Source of the DNA: Gilliamella sp. WF3-4
GTDB lineage: Bacteria; Pseudomonadota; Gammaproteobacteria; Enterobacterales; Orbaceae
Direction of reading: 5' to 3'
Assembly (NCBI RefSeq): GCF_001690275.1
Contig: NZ_LZGW01000037.1
Span: 19,601-83,600, forward strand
Length of the DNA: 64,000 nt
Shown: positions 1-11,002 of the stretch, piece by piece
Numbering within the stretch: position 1 is the first letter of the stretch
How the letters are laid out: the number at the start of each line of letters is the position of its first letter
Program-made: the position numbers and the translations under genes
The notes under the pieces: generated by a model
The model's input: only the letters and a program-made list of their open reading frames with translations
What the model was told of the DNA's origin: nothing
The model's database searches: none

Positions 1-1
1 T

Positions 2-982
2 GTTGAAGGTAAATCAAACCAGCTTGCAGTGGCCGCGGCCAAACAAGTCGCTGAAAATCCAGGCAAAGCTTATAACCCTTTGTTTTTATACGGTTCTACT
101 GGTTTAGGTAAAACGCACTTATTACATGCAGTGGGTAATCAAATAATGGTAGAAAAAAACAATGCCAAAGTTGTCTATATGCATTCTGAACGATTTGTGC
201 AAGATATGGTCAAAGCATTGCAAAATAATGCGATTGAAGAGTTTAAAAATTATTATCGCTCAGTCGATGCATTACTTATTGATGATATCCAATTTTTTGC
301 AAATAAAGAGCGATCTCAAGAAGAATTTTTTCACACGTTTAACTCTTTATTAGAAGGCAACCAACAAATTATCTTAACCTCTGATCGTTATCCAAAAGAA
401 ATTAATGGCGTTGAAGATCGCTTAAAATCACGTTTTGGTTGGGGGCTAACCATCGCAATAGAACCGCCTGAGCTTGAAACTCGGGTCGCAATTTTAATGA
501 AAAAAGCAGAAGAAAATAAAATAAAATTGCCCGAAGAAGTCGCTTTTTTTATTGCTAAACGATTACGTTCCAATGTTCGTGAGTTAGAAGGGGCGCTTAA
601 CCGAGTCATCGCTAATGCTAATTTTACGGGGAAAGCTATTACCATTGATTTTGTTAAAGATGCCTTAAAAGATTTGCTAGCTTTACAAGAAAAACTGGTT
701 ACTATTGAAAATATACAAAAGACGGTTGCTGAATATTATAAAATTAAAGTATCAGATTTACTTTCTAAACGCCGTTCTCGTTCTGTTGCAAGACCAAGGC
801 AGGTCGCTATGGCGCTTGCAAAAGAGCTTACTAATAAAAGCCTGCCTGAAATCGGTGATGGCTTTGGTGGCAGAGATCACACAACGGTATTGCATGCATG
901 TAGAAAGATTGCAGAATTAAAAGAAGAAAGTAATAATATAAAAGAAGATTACTCCAATTTAATTCGAACTTTATCAACTTAA
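2..982 (+). CDS. dnaA: Chromosomal replication initiator DnaA (5' end outside window)
   Basis: DnaA is the AAA+ ATPase that binds DnaA boxes at oriC and melts the origin. The reading frame is open from base 2, so the gene begins before the window and about the last 326 residues are present. The Met at base 29 is an internal GTG Val codon, not a start. Visible parts are the Walker A motif GSTGLGKT, a Walker B-like LLIDDIQFF, the sensor segment LTSDRYPKE, the arginine-rich RLKSRFGWG, and the C-terminal DNA-binding signature [15 protein letters not shown]. The sequence follows enterobacterial DnaA almost without gaps. dnaN follows after 15 bases, the classical operon order. The N-terminal domain I, the linker and the promoter cannot be judged here. 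Confidence 0.97.
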   Translation, partial: VEGKSNQLAVAAAKQVAENPGKAYNPLFLYGSTGLGKTHLLHAVGNQIMVEKNNAKVVYMHSERFVQDMVKALQNNAIEEFKNYYRSVDALLIDDIQFFANKERSQEEFFHTFNSLLEGNQQIILTSDRYPKEINGVEDRLKSRFGWGLTIAIEPPELETRVAILMKKAEENKIKLPEEVAFFIAKRLRSNVRELEGALNRVIANANFTGKAITIDFVKDALKDLLALQEKLVTIENIQKTVAEYYKIKVSDLLSKRRSRSVARPRQVAMALAKELTNKSLPEIGDGFGGRDHTTVLHACRKIAELKEESNNIKEDYSNLIRTLST

Positions 983-997
983 CAAAGAATCAATACT

Positions 998-2101
998 ATG
1001 AAATTTATTATCGATCGTGAAAAACTGATTAAACCATTGCAGCTTGTCAGTGCACCTTTGAGTAGTCGCCCAACACTACCAATTTTGGGAAATTTATTAT
1101 TGCAAGTAAGTGATAACACACTATCAATGACTGGGACAGATCTTGAAATAGAGATGATATCTCATTTACCATTGATTGAGGCAAGCGAACCAGGTGCAAC
1201 AACTGTGCCGGCTAGAAAGTTTCTTGATATCTGCCGAAACTTACCCAATGATGCTCAAATTTCGATAAGCGTTGATGATAACCGATTGGTGATTCAATCT
1301 GGTCGTAGCAAGTTCTCTTTATCTACTTTACCTGCTAGCGATTTTCCTAATTTAGAAAACTGGCAAAGTGATATTGATCTTTCCGTTCCACAAAAAACCA
1401 TAAAACGGCTAATTGATGCTGTTCAATTTTCTATGGCTAACCAAGATGTAAGATATTACTTAAATGGTATGTTATTTGAAATTGAAGATGGATTATTAAA
1501 ATCAGTTGCAACAGATGGTCATCGACTAGCCGTATGTGCCCAGCCAATTGAACAGAATATTAAAACGGCTTACTCTGTCATTTTGCCAAGAAAAGGGGTT
1601 CTTGAACTTGCCAAATTAGTAAGTGATAACGACGAATTAATCACTATGCAAATTGGTAATAATAATTTGCGTGTTAACCTTGGAGACTTCACTTTCACAT
1701 CAAAACTGATTGATGGTAGATTCCCCGATTACAAACGCGTATTACCACGCAATCCCGATAAACCACTTGAAGTATCCTGTGATGAGCTTAGAAACGCCTT
1801 ATCACGTGTTGCGATCTTATCTAATGAAAAATTCCGTGGAATTAGGCTTCATGTCCATAACAATCAAATAAAAATTACGGCCAATAACCCCGAACAAGAA
1901 GAAGCAGAAGAAGTCATTGACGTCAAATATGCATCATCAGAGCTTGAAATTGGCTTTAATGTAACCTATTTACTTGATATATTAAACACATTGAAATGTG
2001 ATAGCGTACAACTGTTATTAACTGATGCAACATCCAGTGTACAAATTGAAGATATTAATAATCAATCCGCCACTTATGTTGTTATGCCAATGCGCTTATA
2101 A
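998..2101 (+). CDS. dnaN: DNA polymerase III beta sliding clamp
   Basis: The product is the ring-shaped processivity clamp that tethers DNA polymerase III and other polymerases and repair factors to DNA. It has 367 residues, against 366 in E. coli, with the three repeated clamp domains expected. The ATG start follows the dnaA stop by 15 bases with an AAAGAA-like ribosome site. The C-terminus ends in the family-typical YVVMPMRL. The gene is co-directional with dnaA and recF. A stable hairpin lies in the gap to recF and is listed separately. Confidence 0.98.
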   Translation: MKFIIDREKLIKPLQLVSAPLSSRPTLPILGNLLLQVSDNTLSMTGTDLEIEMISHLPLIEASEPGATTVPARKFLDICRNLPNDAQISISVDDNRLVIQSGRSKFSLSTLPASDFPNLENWQSDIDLSVPQKTIKRLIDAVQFSMANQDVRYYLNGMLFEIEDGLLKSVATDGHRLAVCAQPIEQNIKTAYSVILPRKGVLELAKLVSDNDELITMQIGNNNLRVNLGDFTFTSKLIDGRFPDYKRVLPRNPDKPLEVSCDELRNALSRVAILSNEKFRGIRLHVHNNQIKITANNPEQEEAEEVIDVKYASSELEIGFNVTYLLDILNTLKCDSVQLLLTDATSSVQIEDINNQSATYVVMPMRL

Positions 2102-2117
2102 TCAACCCCATCTAACC

Positions 2118-2135
2118 TTCCGGCTTCGGCCGGAA
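2118..2135 (+). promoter_or_regulatory. UUCG-tetraloop hairpin between dnaN and recF
   Basis: TTCCGGC-TTCG-GCCGGAA is a perfect 7-bp stem closed by a C(UUCG)G tetraloop, an unusually stable RNA fold in an AT-rich genome. It has no downstream T-run, so it does not look like an efficient intrinsic terminator. It sits 17 bases after the dnaN stop and 12 bases before the recF ATG. It may stabilise the dnaN message or limit recF translation; that role is inference. Confidence 0.55.
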
Positions 2136-2147
2136 TAATATAAGCAT

Positions 2148-3221
2148 ATGACTCTTTCAAAAATCCAAGTTCATCATTTCCGTAATATTGATTATGCACA
2201 ACTGTCTTTATCGCCGCACTTTAACTTTATTGTTGGTGATAATGGAAGTGGGAAAACTAGCTTGCTTGAAGCTATTTACATGCTTGGCCACGGGCGTGCA
2301 TTTAGACATACACAATCCAATCGAATTATCCAACACGAACAACCTGAACTTGTGTTATTTAGTGAAATAAAAAATACCAACCAACAGGTTCATTCAATTG
2401 GTCTTGCAAAATCACGTAATAGCAATAATAAAATTAAAATAGATGGTGATGAGGGCTTTCGATTAACTGATTTAGCCAAATTATTACCCATTCAATTAAT
2501 CACACCAGAAGGATTTGATTTATTGACAGGGGGCCCCAAATATCGTCGTGCATTTATTGATTGGGGATGCTTCCATCATTACCCTGAATTTGTTTATTTA
2601 TGGAACAATTTAAAACGGCTATTTAAACAGCGAAATGCATTATTAAAGCAATCCCAGAATTATAATCAATTATTACATTGGGATAAACAAATCGTACCCA
2701 TTGCTGAAAAGATTAGCAACATTAGGGCAAATTATTCGCAACAAATTTTTCCTGAAATCATTCAAACTTGCCTGGATTTTTTACCTGAATATCACCTTAG
2801 TTGCCACTATTATCAAGGTTGGGAACATGACACTGATTATGCTGAAATATTAAACAAACACTACGAGCGAGACAAGCTGCTTAACTATACATCAGTAGGG
2901 CCACATAAAGCTGATATTCGGTTACGTGTCAGCAATATTCCTGTTGAAGACTTATTATCCCGCGGTCAATTAAAGTTATTAATGTGTGCTTTACGTTTAG
3001 CTCAAGGTGAATATTATTCAAAGCAAAATACTCAAGCTTGTGTTTACCTAATTGATGATTTTGCCTCTGAATTAGATAACCATAAACGAGAGTTATTAGC
3101 CAAACGGTTAAAATTAGCCAATTCGCAAGTATTTATTACCGCGGTTAACCAAGAACAAATTACCCATATGATCGATGAAAATGATAAGATTTTTTACATA
3201 AAATCTGGTATAATTTCGTAA
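2148..3221 (+). CDS. recF: DNA replication/repair ATPase RecF
   Basis: RecF is an SMC-like ATPase that acts with RecO and RecR to load RecA at single-strand gaps. The protein has 357 residues, the usual length. Walker A is GDNGSGKT at residues 30-37, the ABC-type signature is near LLSRGQLKLL around residue 270, and Walker B is YLIDDFASELD near residue 305. The ATG start is preceded by a weak AAG ribosome site just after a stable hairpin, consistent with low expression. gyrB follows after 42 bases on the same strand, keeping the dnaA-dnaN-recF-gyrB order. Confidence 0.97.
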   Translation: MTLSKIQVHHFRNIDYAQLSLSPHFNFIVGDNGSGKTSLLEAIYMLGHGRAFRHTQSNRIIQHEQPELVLFSEIKNTNQQVHSIGLAKSRNSNNKIKIDGDEGFRLTDLAKLLPIQLITPEGFDLLTGGPKYRRAFIDWGCFHHYPEFVYLWNNLKRLFKQRNALLKQSQNYNQLLHWDKQIVPIAEKISNIRANYSQQIFPEIIQTCLDFLPEYHLSCHYYQGWEHDTDYAEILNKHYERDKLLNYTSVGPHKADIRLRVSNIPVEDLLSRGQLKLLMCALRLAQGEYYSKQNTQACVYLIDDFASELDNHKRELLAKRLKLANSQVFITAVNQEQITHMIDENDKIFYIKSGIIS

Positions 3222-3251
3222 ATTTATAGAATGATATAAACAATCAATTAA

Positions 3252-5675
<2,424 letters not shown>

Positions 5676-5702
5676 AGGTCACGCTATTTTAATATACAAC
5701 AT

Positions 5703-5732
5703 AAAAGACTAGGCACCCAACCTAGTCTTTTA
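5703..5732 (+). terminator. Intrinsic terminator after gyrB
   Basis: AAAAGACTAGG, a 7-base loop and CCTAGTCTTTT form an 11-bp inverted repeat whose 3' arm ends in a short T-run. It lies 27 bases downstream of the gyrB stop. The A-run on the left side could also let it work on transcripts coming from the right. Confidence 0.85.
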
Positions 5733-6011
5733 TTGATTAAAACAAGAGAAATAACAAATTGAATTAACAAGTTATAAAGAAAAACAGAATCTTGTTAAAA
5801 ATTTTTAATTAGGTATGCGTTTCAGTATAGAATTCTTTTTGATCCTTTTAGCTTTATATTGAAACGACGCTTATTGTTGTTGATTAACATTAATAATAAG
5901 CACGTTATTCTTCAATATTATCATTGCGTTTTTCTCCATTTTAAGTTGAGGCAACTTCTTTAATGCTTAGCCTTAATTAGCTGATAATCCTGCTTGTCAA
6001 GCTAATTATCA
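5733..6011. other. Gene-free spacer between gyrB terminator and adhesin gene
   Basis: I see no coding sequence here. The only structure is an 8-bp inverted repeat, AATTAGCT at 5975-5982 and AGCTAATT at 6000-6007, just past the stop of the minus-strand adhesin gene. It has no clear T-run, so it is at best a weak terminator for that gene. Confidence 0.5.
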
Positions 6012-7499
6012 TCACGGATAGATACACAACCCATTGTTGTGACTGTAAGGATAACTTCCATCAGCAGCACCAGAAGTTGAATCGATACGAAATCTCCATC
6101 CTCCATAGGGATCACTCGTCCAGAACCAAGCATTTACAATACCAGCACCTTTATAATGGGTTATATCCCCCCACTCAGAGAAAAATCCAGCACCGATTTG
6201 ACGCTGATAATGATGGCCACTTGATGCTGGCGTGGCACCAACTAAACTTCGGCAGTAAATAGTTTCGTTTGCTCCTGAGCAGACCGCATTAGTAAGATCT
6301 TTTGCTTGTGGAAGACGATAACCTAAACTAGCACACCAATTTTCAGTTTCGATGTTGGTTGCTGACCTTTCACCACGGCTGACAAACCACTTCTGTAACA
6401 CAAACCCATATTTTATCACTGCTGCACCGCTACTATCATAACCAACTAACTCAAAAGTTTTTGGTAAGGCTGGTGTGTAAATTCGAGCTGGGTTTGCCTC
6501 CTTTATTTGATCATCAGTTGCCACAGGACCTGTTAGCAAAACTCGCACACGGGTGCCATTCGCATTGGGTGTCATAATAGCCGTTATTCCCTCATCGGTA
6601 ATGGAAGGCCAAGTCAATTGGGTACCTTCCGATATATCTAAATCAAAATATAGGCCATTTGCGCCCGTGGTTGGGAAGTTAAGGTTATATGATGTCGGTA
6701 TTATAGATTGAGGAAGAAAGCCCCTGTTTGGCTGCCAAATATTAGCTGGACCAGCAAATTTCCACCCATTAAAGCCTGGTTCATTATTTCCGCCAAGCCT
6801 CAAATTAGGCTTAGCATAAAGAACGGCTGGTGATGATTTTGGAATGATGTAGTAAGTCACTGTGCCAGCGTTAAAAGTACTACGATTAGGTACACCATAC
6901 TGGGTACTTAAACTACTATTTGTATTACTTAACACTACTTTATAAGGCGCTCTAGCAATATCTAAAGTATCAGCGCGACCAACTACCTGATTATTTTTAT
7001 CTGTAATATTAACGGTTAAGCTACCCATAGCCGTTACGCCATTAACCTCCTGCCCATCACCATCATCATCACCCCAATAATAATAAGGCGCATCAATAAG
7101 TGCTTTTAACTCTATCGTATCAGTTGTTGATGGTACTAACATGCCAACATCAGCAAAAGTCTCTCCAACACGAGGAAGTACGATTGGGTTTGTTGCTGAA
7201 GTATTAGTAATTGGAGTAATGGTAGTGCCATCTGATAAGGTAATAGCTAATAAATCTTCTGTATTTATCACTTTTGTTTTACCGTTATTAAACGTTAAAT
7301 AAGGCGCACTACCTTGAATCGTGTTTGTTGTGGTAGCTGATAATGCCTGAGAATCGAACGAAAACGGCAATAGCAATAACAGGGATAATGTTATAGGGAA
7401 TTTTACTAATATTAATGAAGTGAACGAGAAAACCTGTCTACAATAGTGATTTAATAGATTTAAAACATAAAGCTGCTGCATTCTATCGCGGTAATGCAC
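6012..7499 (-). CDS. Secreted adhesin-like protein (DUF823/invasin adhesion domain type)
   Basis: The 495-residue product starts with a charged stretch and a strong hydrophobic segment (about residues 25-50, with LSLLLLLPFSF), consistent with a signal peptide. The mature part has features I associate with the enterobacterial DUF823/InvasinE adhesion domain: TFADVGMLVP, YYYWGDDDGDGQ, LSTQYGVPN and LNFPTTGANGLYFDLD. The C-terminus has a lectin-like look, with LGYRLPQAKDLTNA, repeated Trp/Gly and paired Cys. The GTG start is supported by AAAGGAG six bases upstream; an in-frame ATG at 7481 is the alternative. A diverged paralogue lies at 59935-61578. Export to the envelope and a surface-binding role are inferred from the family; the ligand is unknown. 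Confidence 0.72.
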   Translation of the reverse strand: MHYRDRMQQLYVLNLLNHYCRQVFSFTSLILVKFPITLSLLLLLPFSFDSQALSATTTNTIQGSAPYLTFNNGKTKVINTEDLLAITLSDGTTITPITNTSATNPIVLPRVGETFADVGMLVPSTTDTIELKALIDAPYYYWGDDDGDGQEVNGVTAMGSLTVNITDKNNQVVGRADTLDIARAPYKVVLSNTNSSLSTQYGVPNRSTFNAGTVTYYIIPKSSPAVLYAKPNLRLGGNNEPGFNGWKFAGPANIWQPNRGFLPQSIIPTSYNLNFPTTGANGLYFDLDISEGTQLTWPSITDEGITAIMTPNANGTRVRVLLTGPVATDDQIKEANPARIYTPALPKTFELVGYDSSGAAVIKYGFVLQKWFVSRGERSATNIETENWCASLGYRLPQAKDLTNAVCSGANETIYCRSLVGATPASSGHHYQRQIGAGFFSEWGDITHYKGAGIVNAWFWTSDPYGGWRFRIDSTSGAADGSYPYSHNNGLCIYP

Positions 7500-7926
7500 A
7501 AAATACTCCTTTCCTCAATTACTTATCTGTTTTATTTAACTCTGTTATAACTTTTGGCTAGTAAAATAAGTTAAATTAATTTGTTATCACCTGAATTATA
7601 ACGTTTGAAAAAAAATTGACCACTTTTGCGATTAAAATATTTGTAAGGATTTGTTAAGAATGGTTCCGCATAAAAAATTAAATGACTAATGAACAAATAG
7701 TATTAGCCAATATTTATGCTTTTTGAATAATTTGGAACAAACACGAAGTGTACCGAATGAATAGCTGACAAAACTAAATATTAAACGCTAAATCAAGTTG
7801 TGAAAATTTTTACTTAGATCTTGTGATAACGCTTAATAATTTATAAATAAAAAATAGATGATAGCATAATTATCAATAATCTATATCAATAAATTAGCTA
7901 ATAAATCCACTATTTTTTGTGTTTTT
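7500..7926. other. Gene-free spacer before adhesin gene
   Basis: This 427-base AT-rich stretch lies between the end of the srf island (vWA paralogue stop at 7927) and the start of the adhesin gene (7499). It must hold the adhesin promoter, but I cannot point to a convincing -35/-10 pair. I see no RNA gene, repeat or hairpin-plus-T-run terminator for the island. Confidence 0.5.
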
Positions 7927-9378
7927 TTATTGACATACTGGTCTATTAATTTTCAAATTTGAAACCGCTTTATTCATCTGTTTGATCATATCTTTTGGAC
8001 TTTGAGCAATGTAAACTTTGCCACCAGTGACATTAGCAATACAGTCTATTTTGTGTTCACCGGCAATATCAACGATATTAATTTTTAACCTAGGCTTTTG
8101 CGTAGCAATATAATTCGCTAAGGTGCAAATGTTATTTTTTGTACAATTATCTTCGCCGTCACTAATAATAAGTATATAGTCATCACGTTTTACACCATCT
8201 AACATTTTGCTGGCTTTTTCTAGCCCGTTATATAAAGGTGTCCCTCCCCCTCCTGCTGCAGTTGGTGTTAATTTTTTAATTTTACGCTTTAGTGTTCCTC
8301 GGTTAGCATAATTATAAAATGGCGAAACATATGCTGCTGGGCAATTTGTTAGTGTCACAAGCGAGATATCAATGTTCGGTTGTATCTTATCAATGCTTGA
8401 TGTAGCCACACTCTTACTACTTGATAAACGAGTTGGTAAGCGCGTCATTCGCTTTTCGTATTGGATTCTTTCCTGCTCGGACATATTCCTATAACCATAA
8501 GTCAAATATTGAAAATATTGCTCCACTTCTGATGGCGATTCATTCAATGTCACCGTCATGGATAATGAATTATCAAACACAATTGCCATTTTAGATGGAT
8601 TAGGATCTTTATTCATCTCTTCTTTGGTTATACAGTTAGGTGGATTTTTTACCTTTGGTGCTGGCTCAGGTACAGGCACTGTCTCTGGTTTAGGCTCAGA
8701 TGTTACAATTGGCGCAGGCTCTGATGTCGGCAAAAGATCTTGTGGTTCAACAACTGGCTCTGTTTTAGGTTCTACTTGTTTTGTTTCAACAGATGATGAA
8801 ATAACTGGCGCTGGCTGCTGAGGGGCAACTGCCCTTTCTTTATCAAAGGGGTAAAATAAATACCAAAGGAAACTAGACAAACCAAGCAGTAATAAAGCTA
8901 AAAGTAAAAAATGCCACCAACGCCAAAATGGTTTAGGCACAATAACAGGAGCCGGTGCGGGCATAACAGGCTCTTCAAAGGCATTAATAATAACAGGATC
9001 TTCATTTATAACATAAATCTGATTACCTAAACTCTTAATTCTTGGAAGCCAAAACGAAATTAAACGCTGATCTTCATCGCTTAAGATCATCAATTTAACA
9101 GCTTGTTCAATATCATTAATACGTGTTTGTAATGTCTTAGCTATTTGATTTTTATGTGATTCATTAGCAATACTATCAAGTAAAACAGGTTGACCTTCAA
9201 GATTAGTATACCAGCCAATATATTTATTGTTATCAATTAACTTTGGTGTTGCTAAAATTGAAAACGTACGATCAGTTAAATGTGACTTTAGTAATAGTAG
9301 TAAGGATTTATATTGGTTTAGTAGAGAAATCTTCTCTGAATTATTATGTTCAAAGACAGTTCTAGTTATTCGTTGCAT
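7927..9378 (-). CDS. Membrane-anchored vWA-domain protein, paralogue 1
   Basis: This 483-residue protein has three parts. Residues 1-150 form an N-terminal domain with WYTNLEGQ and IYVINEDPVI. A single membrane segment spans about 155-177, followed by a Pro/Glu-rich linker to about 245. A C-terminal von Willebrand A domain covers about 262-480. The MIDAS metal site is visible as DNSLS (D269, S271, S273), Thr380 in GGGGTPLY and Asp407 in ISDGEDN. Several Cys in the vWA part suggest disulfides and a periplasmic location. It is the last of three tandem paralogues and probably the last gene of the srf operon. vWA domains usually mediate metal-dependent protein contacts; the partner is unknown. 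Confidence 0.8.
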   Translation of the reverse strand: MQRITRTVFEHNNSEKISLLNQYKSLLLLLKSHLTDRTFSILATPKLIDNNKYIGWYTNLEGQPVLLDSIANESHKNQIAKTLQTRINDIEQAVKLMILSDEDQRLISFWLPRIKSLGNQIYVINEDPVIINAFEEPVMPAPAPVIVPKPFWRWWHFLLLALLLLGLSSFLWYLFYPFDKERAVAPQQPAPVISSSVETKQVEPKTEPVVEPQDLLPTSEPAPIVTSEPKPETVPVPEPAPKVKNPPNCITKEEMNKDPNPSKMAIVFDNSLSMTVTLNESPSEVEQYFQYLTYGYRNMSEQERIQYEKRMTRLPTRLSSSKSVATSSIDKIQPNIDISLVTLTNCPAAYVSPFYNYANRGTLKRKIKKLTPTAAGGGGTPLYNGLEKASKMLDGVKRDDYILIISDGEDNCTKNNICTLANYIATQKPRLKINIVDIAGEHKIDCIANVTGGKVYIAQSPKDMIKQMNKAVSNLKINRPVCQ

Positions 9379-9497
9379 TACTAATTTAATCCCTTACATT
9401 TTACCTTTACACTAAAGCTACATTAATTTTAAAACATGCTCATAAGCAGAAATACAATTAATGCTATATGCATTTATATAATATTATTTCAACATAA

Positions 9498-10883
9498 TTA
9501 TTCACATAGCGGTTTGCTAATATTCATACTTGAAACAGCATTGTTCATTTGTTCAACTATTTGTTTTGGGCTTTGAGCTACATAAACTTCACCACCAGTT
9601 TGCTCTGCCACACAATCAATTTTATGTTGCCCAGCAATATCCACAATATTTATCTTTAAACGTGGCTGTTGGGTAGCGATTTTGCTCGCTAACGAACAAA
9701 TATTAGCCTTGGTACAATTGTCTTGACCATCACTAATAACTAATATGTAATCATCACGGTTTACGCCATCAAGCATTTTGCTGGCTTGTTTTATCCCACT
9801 ATATAACGGTGTTGCGCTGTTATCATCTAGTGGTTTTAACTTGTTGATTTTATTCTTTAAGTTACTTCTATTATCATAACTATAAAACGGTGTAGTTTGT
9901 GCTACAGGGCAAGCTGAGAGTGTAACTAATGCTATATTAACGTTTGCTTGAATTTTATCAATGCTTGCTAATGCAACTTCTTTGCTACTTGATAACCGAT
10001 TAGGCAGGCGTGTCATGCGTTTTTCATAGGCATCAGCGTCTTCTAGCGACATTGAATAGAAATCAGTGTTCAAATATTTATTAATAGAATCTTGAGATTC
10101 CATCAACGTCAATGACATTGATGCTGAATTGTCAAATATCATAACCATTTTAGGTGCATCACTGTTACTGACAATCTCTTCACGAGCAACACAATTTTTA
10201 GGTGCAATGGCCGTTGGCTCTGATGTCGATTTTACAACTGGTTCAACTTCTTCTTTGCGGGGTTGCACAATAGGTTCTGGTTTCTTTTCTTCTACTGGTT
10301 GAGTAATGGCTGGCTCAGCAACTTGAGCCACAGGCTTTTGTTTTCCATATGGGCAAAATAAATACCAAAGGAGCCCAAACAAACCAAGCAATAATAAAGC
10401 TAAAAGTAAAAAATGCCACCAGCGCCAGAATGTTTTTGGTGGAATAATAGGAGGTGGCGCGGGAGGCAAAATCGGATCTTCAAAGCTATTAATGATAACG
10501 GGTTCATCATTAATAACATAAATAGGGTTACCTAAGCTTTTAATTCTAGGCAACCATGATGAAATAAATCCCTGCTGCTCAGCAGTTATTGGCATTGACT
10601 TAACTGCTGACTCGATATCGTTAATACGATCTTGCAATGTTTTTTCTATCTTACTTTTTTGTGATTGATTACAAATCTCACTCAATAAAGCAGGTTGCCC
10701 TTCTAAAAGCGTATACCAACCAATATACTGATTATCGTTAATCAATCTTGGTGTTGCTAAAATCGAGAAAGCACGCTCTGTTAAATGCGGTTTTAGCAGT
10801 GTTAACAAAGAGTTATATTGATCTAATAAAGACATCTTTTCGGAGTCATGGTGTTCAAAAGCTATCCGAGTTATTCGCTGCAT
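9498..10883 (-). CDS. Membrane-anchored vWA-domain protein, paralogue 2
   Basis: This 461-residue product has the same architecture as its neighbours: N-terminal domain with YIGWYTLLEGQ and IYVINDEPVI, one membrane segment (WRWWHFLLLALLLLGLFGLL), a short charged Pro/Glu/Lys linker and a vWA domain. The MIDAS residues are DNSAS, a Thr in NSATPLYSGI and an Asp in ISDGQDN. It is much closer to paralogue 3 than to paralogue 1; the DNA through the membrane segment and the preceding Pro-rich stretch is almost identical between 2 and 3, pointing to recent duplication or gene conversion. The spacers on both sides also resemble each other, so the duplication unit included the intergenic DNA. The function in the srf system is unknown. 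Confidence 0.8.
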   Translation of the reverse strand: MQRITRIAFEHHDSEKMSLLDQYNSLLTLLKPHLTERAFSILATPRLINDNQYIGWYTLLEGQPALLSEICNQSQKSKIEKTLQDRINDIESAVKSMPITAEQQGFISSWLPRIKSLGNPIYVINDEPVIINSFEDPILPPAPPPIIPPKTFWRWWHFLLLALLLLGLFGLLWYLFCPYGKQKPVAQVAEPAITQPVEEKKPEPIVQPRKEEVEPVVKSTSEPTAIAPKNCVAREEIVSNSDAPKMVMIFDNSASMSLTLMESQDSINKYLNTDFYSMSLEDADAYEKRMTRLPNRLSSSKEVALASIDKIQANVNIALVTLSACPVAQTTPFYSYDNRSNLKNKINKLKPLDDNSATPLYSGIKQASKMLDGVNRDDYILVISDGQDNCTKANICSLASKIATQQPRLKINIVDIAGQHKIDCVAEQTGGEVYVAQSPKQIVEQMNNAVSSMNISKPLCE

Positions 10884-10960
10884 TATTAATTTAATCCCTT
10901 ATAGTTCAATTTTAGACTAAAACTGTACTCATTTTGAAACATGCCCATAAACAGAAATAC

Positions 10961-10994
10961 AAATGATGCTAGATACATTTATATAGCATCATTT
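10961..10994 (-). repeat. Perfect 11-bp inverted repeat between vWA paralogues
   Basis: AAATGATGCTA at 10961-10971 pairs with TAGCATCATTT at 10984-10994 across a 12-base loop, just after the stop of paralogue 3 on the minus strand. The minus-strand 3' side reads into TTTGTATTT, so it could act as a weak terminator or RNA processing site that tunes the downstream paralogues. The equivalent spacer between paralogues 1 and 2 holds only a degraded version. Confidence 0.5.
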
Positions 10995-11002
10995 GAAAAT
11001 AA

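Noticed and set aside
29..982. DnaA starting at base 29
   Set aside because: The codon is an internal GTG in a frame open to the window edge, and the sequence before it (VEGKSNQLA) is conserved DnaA.
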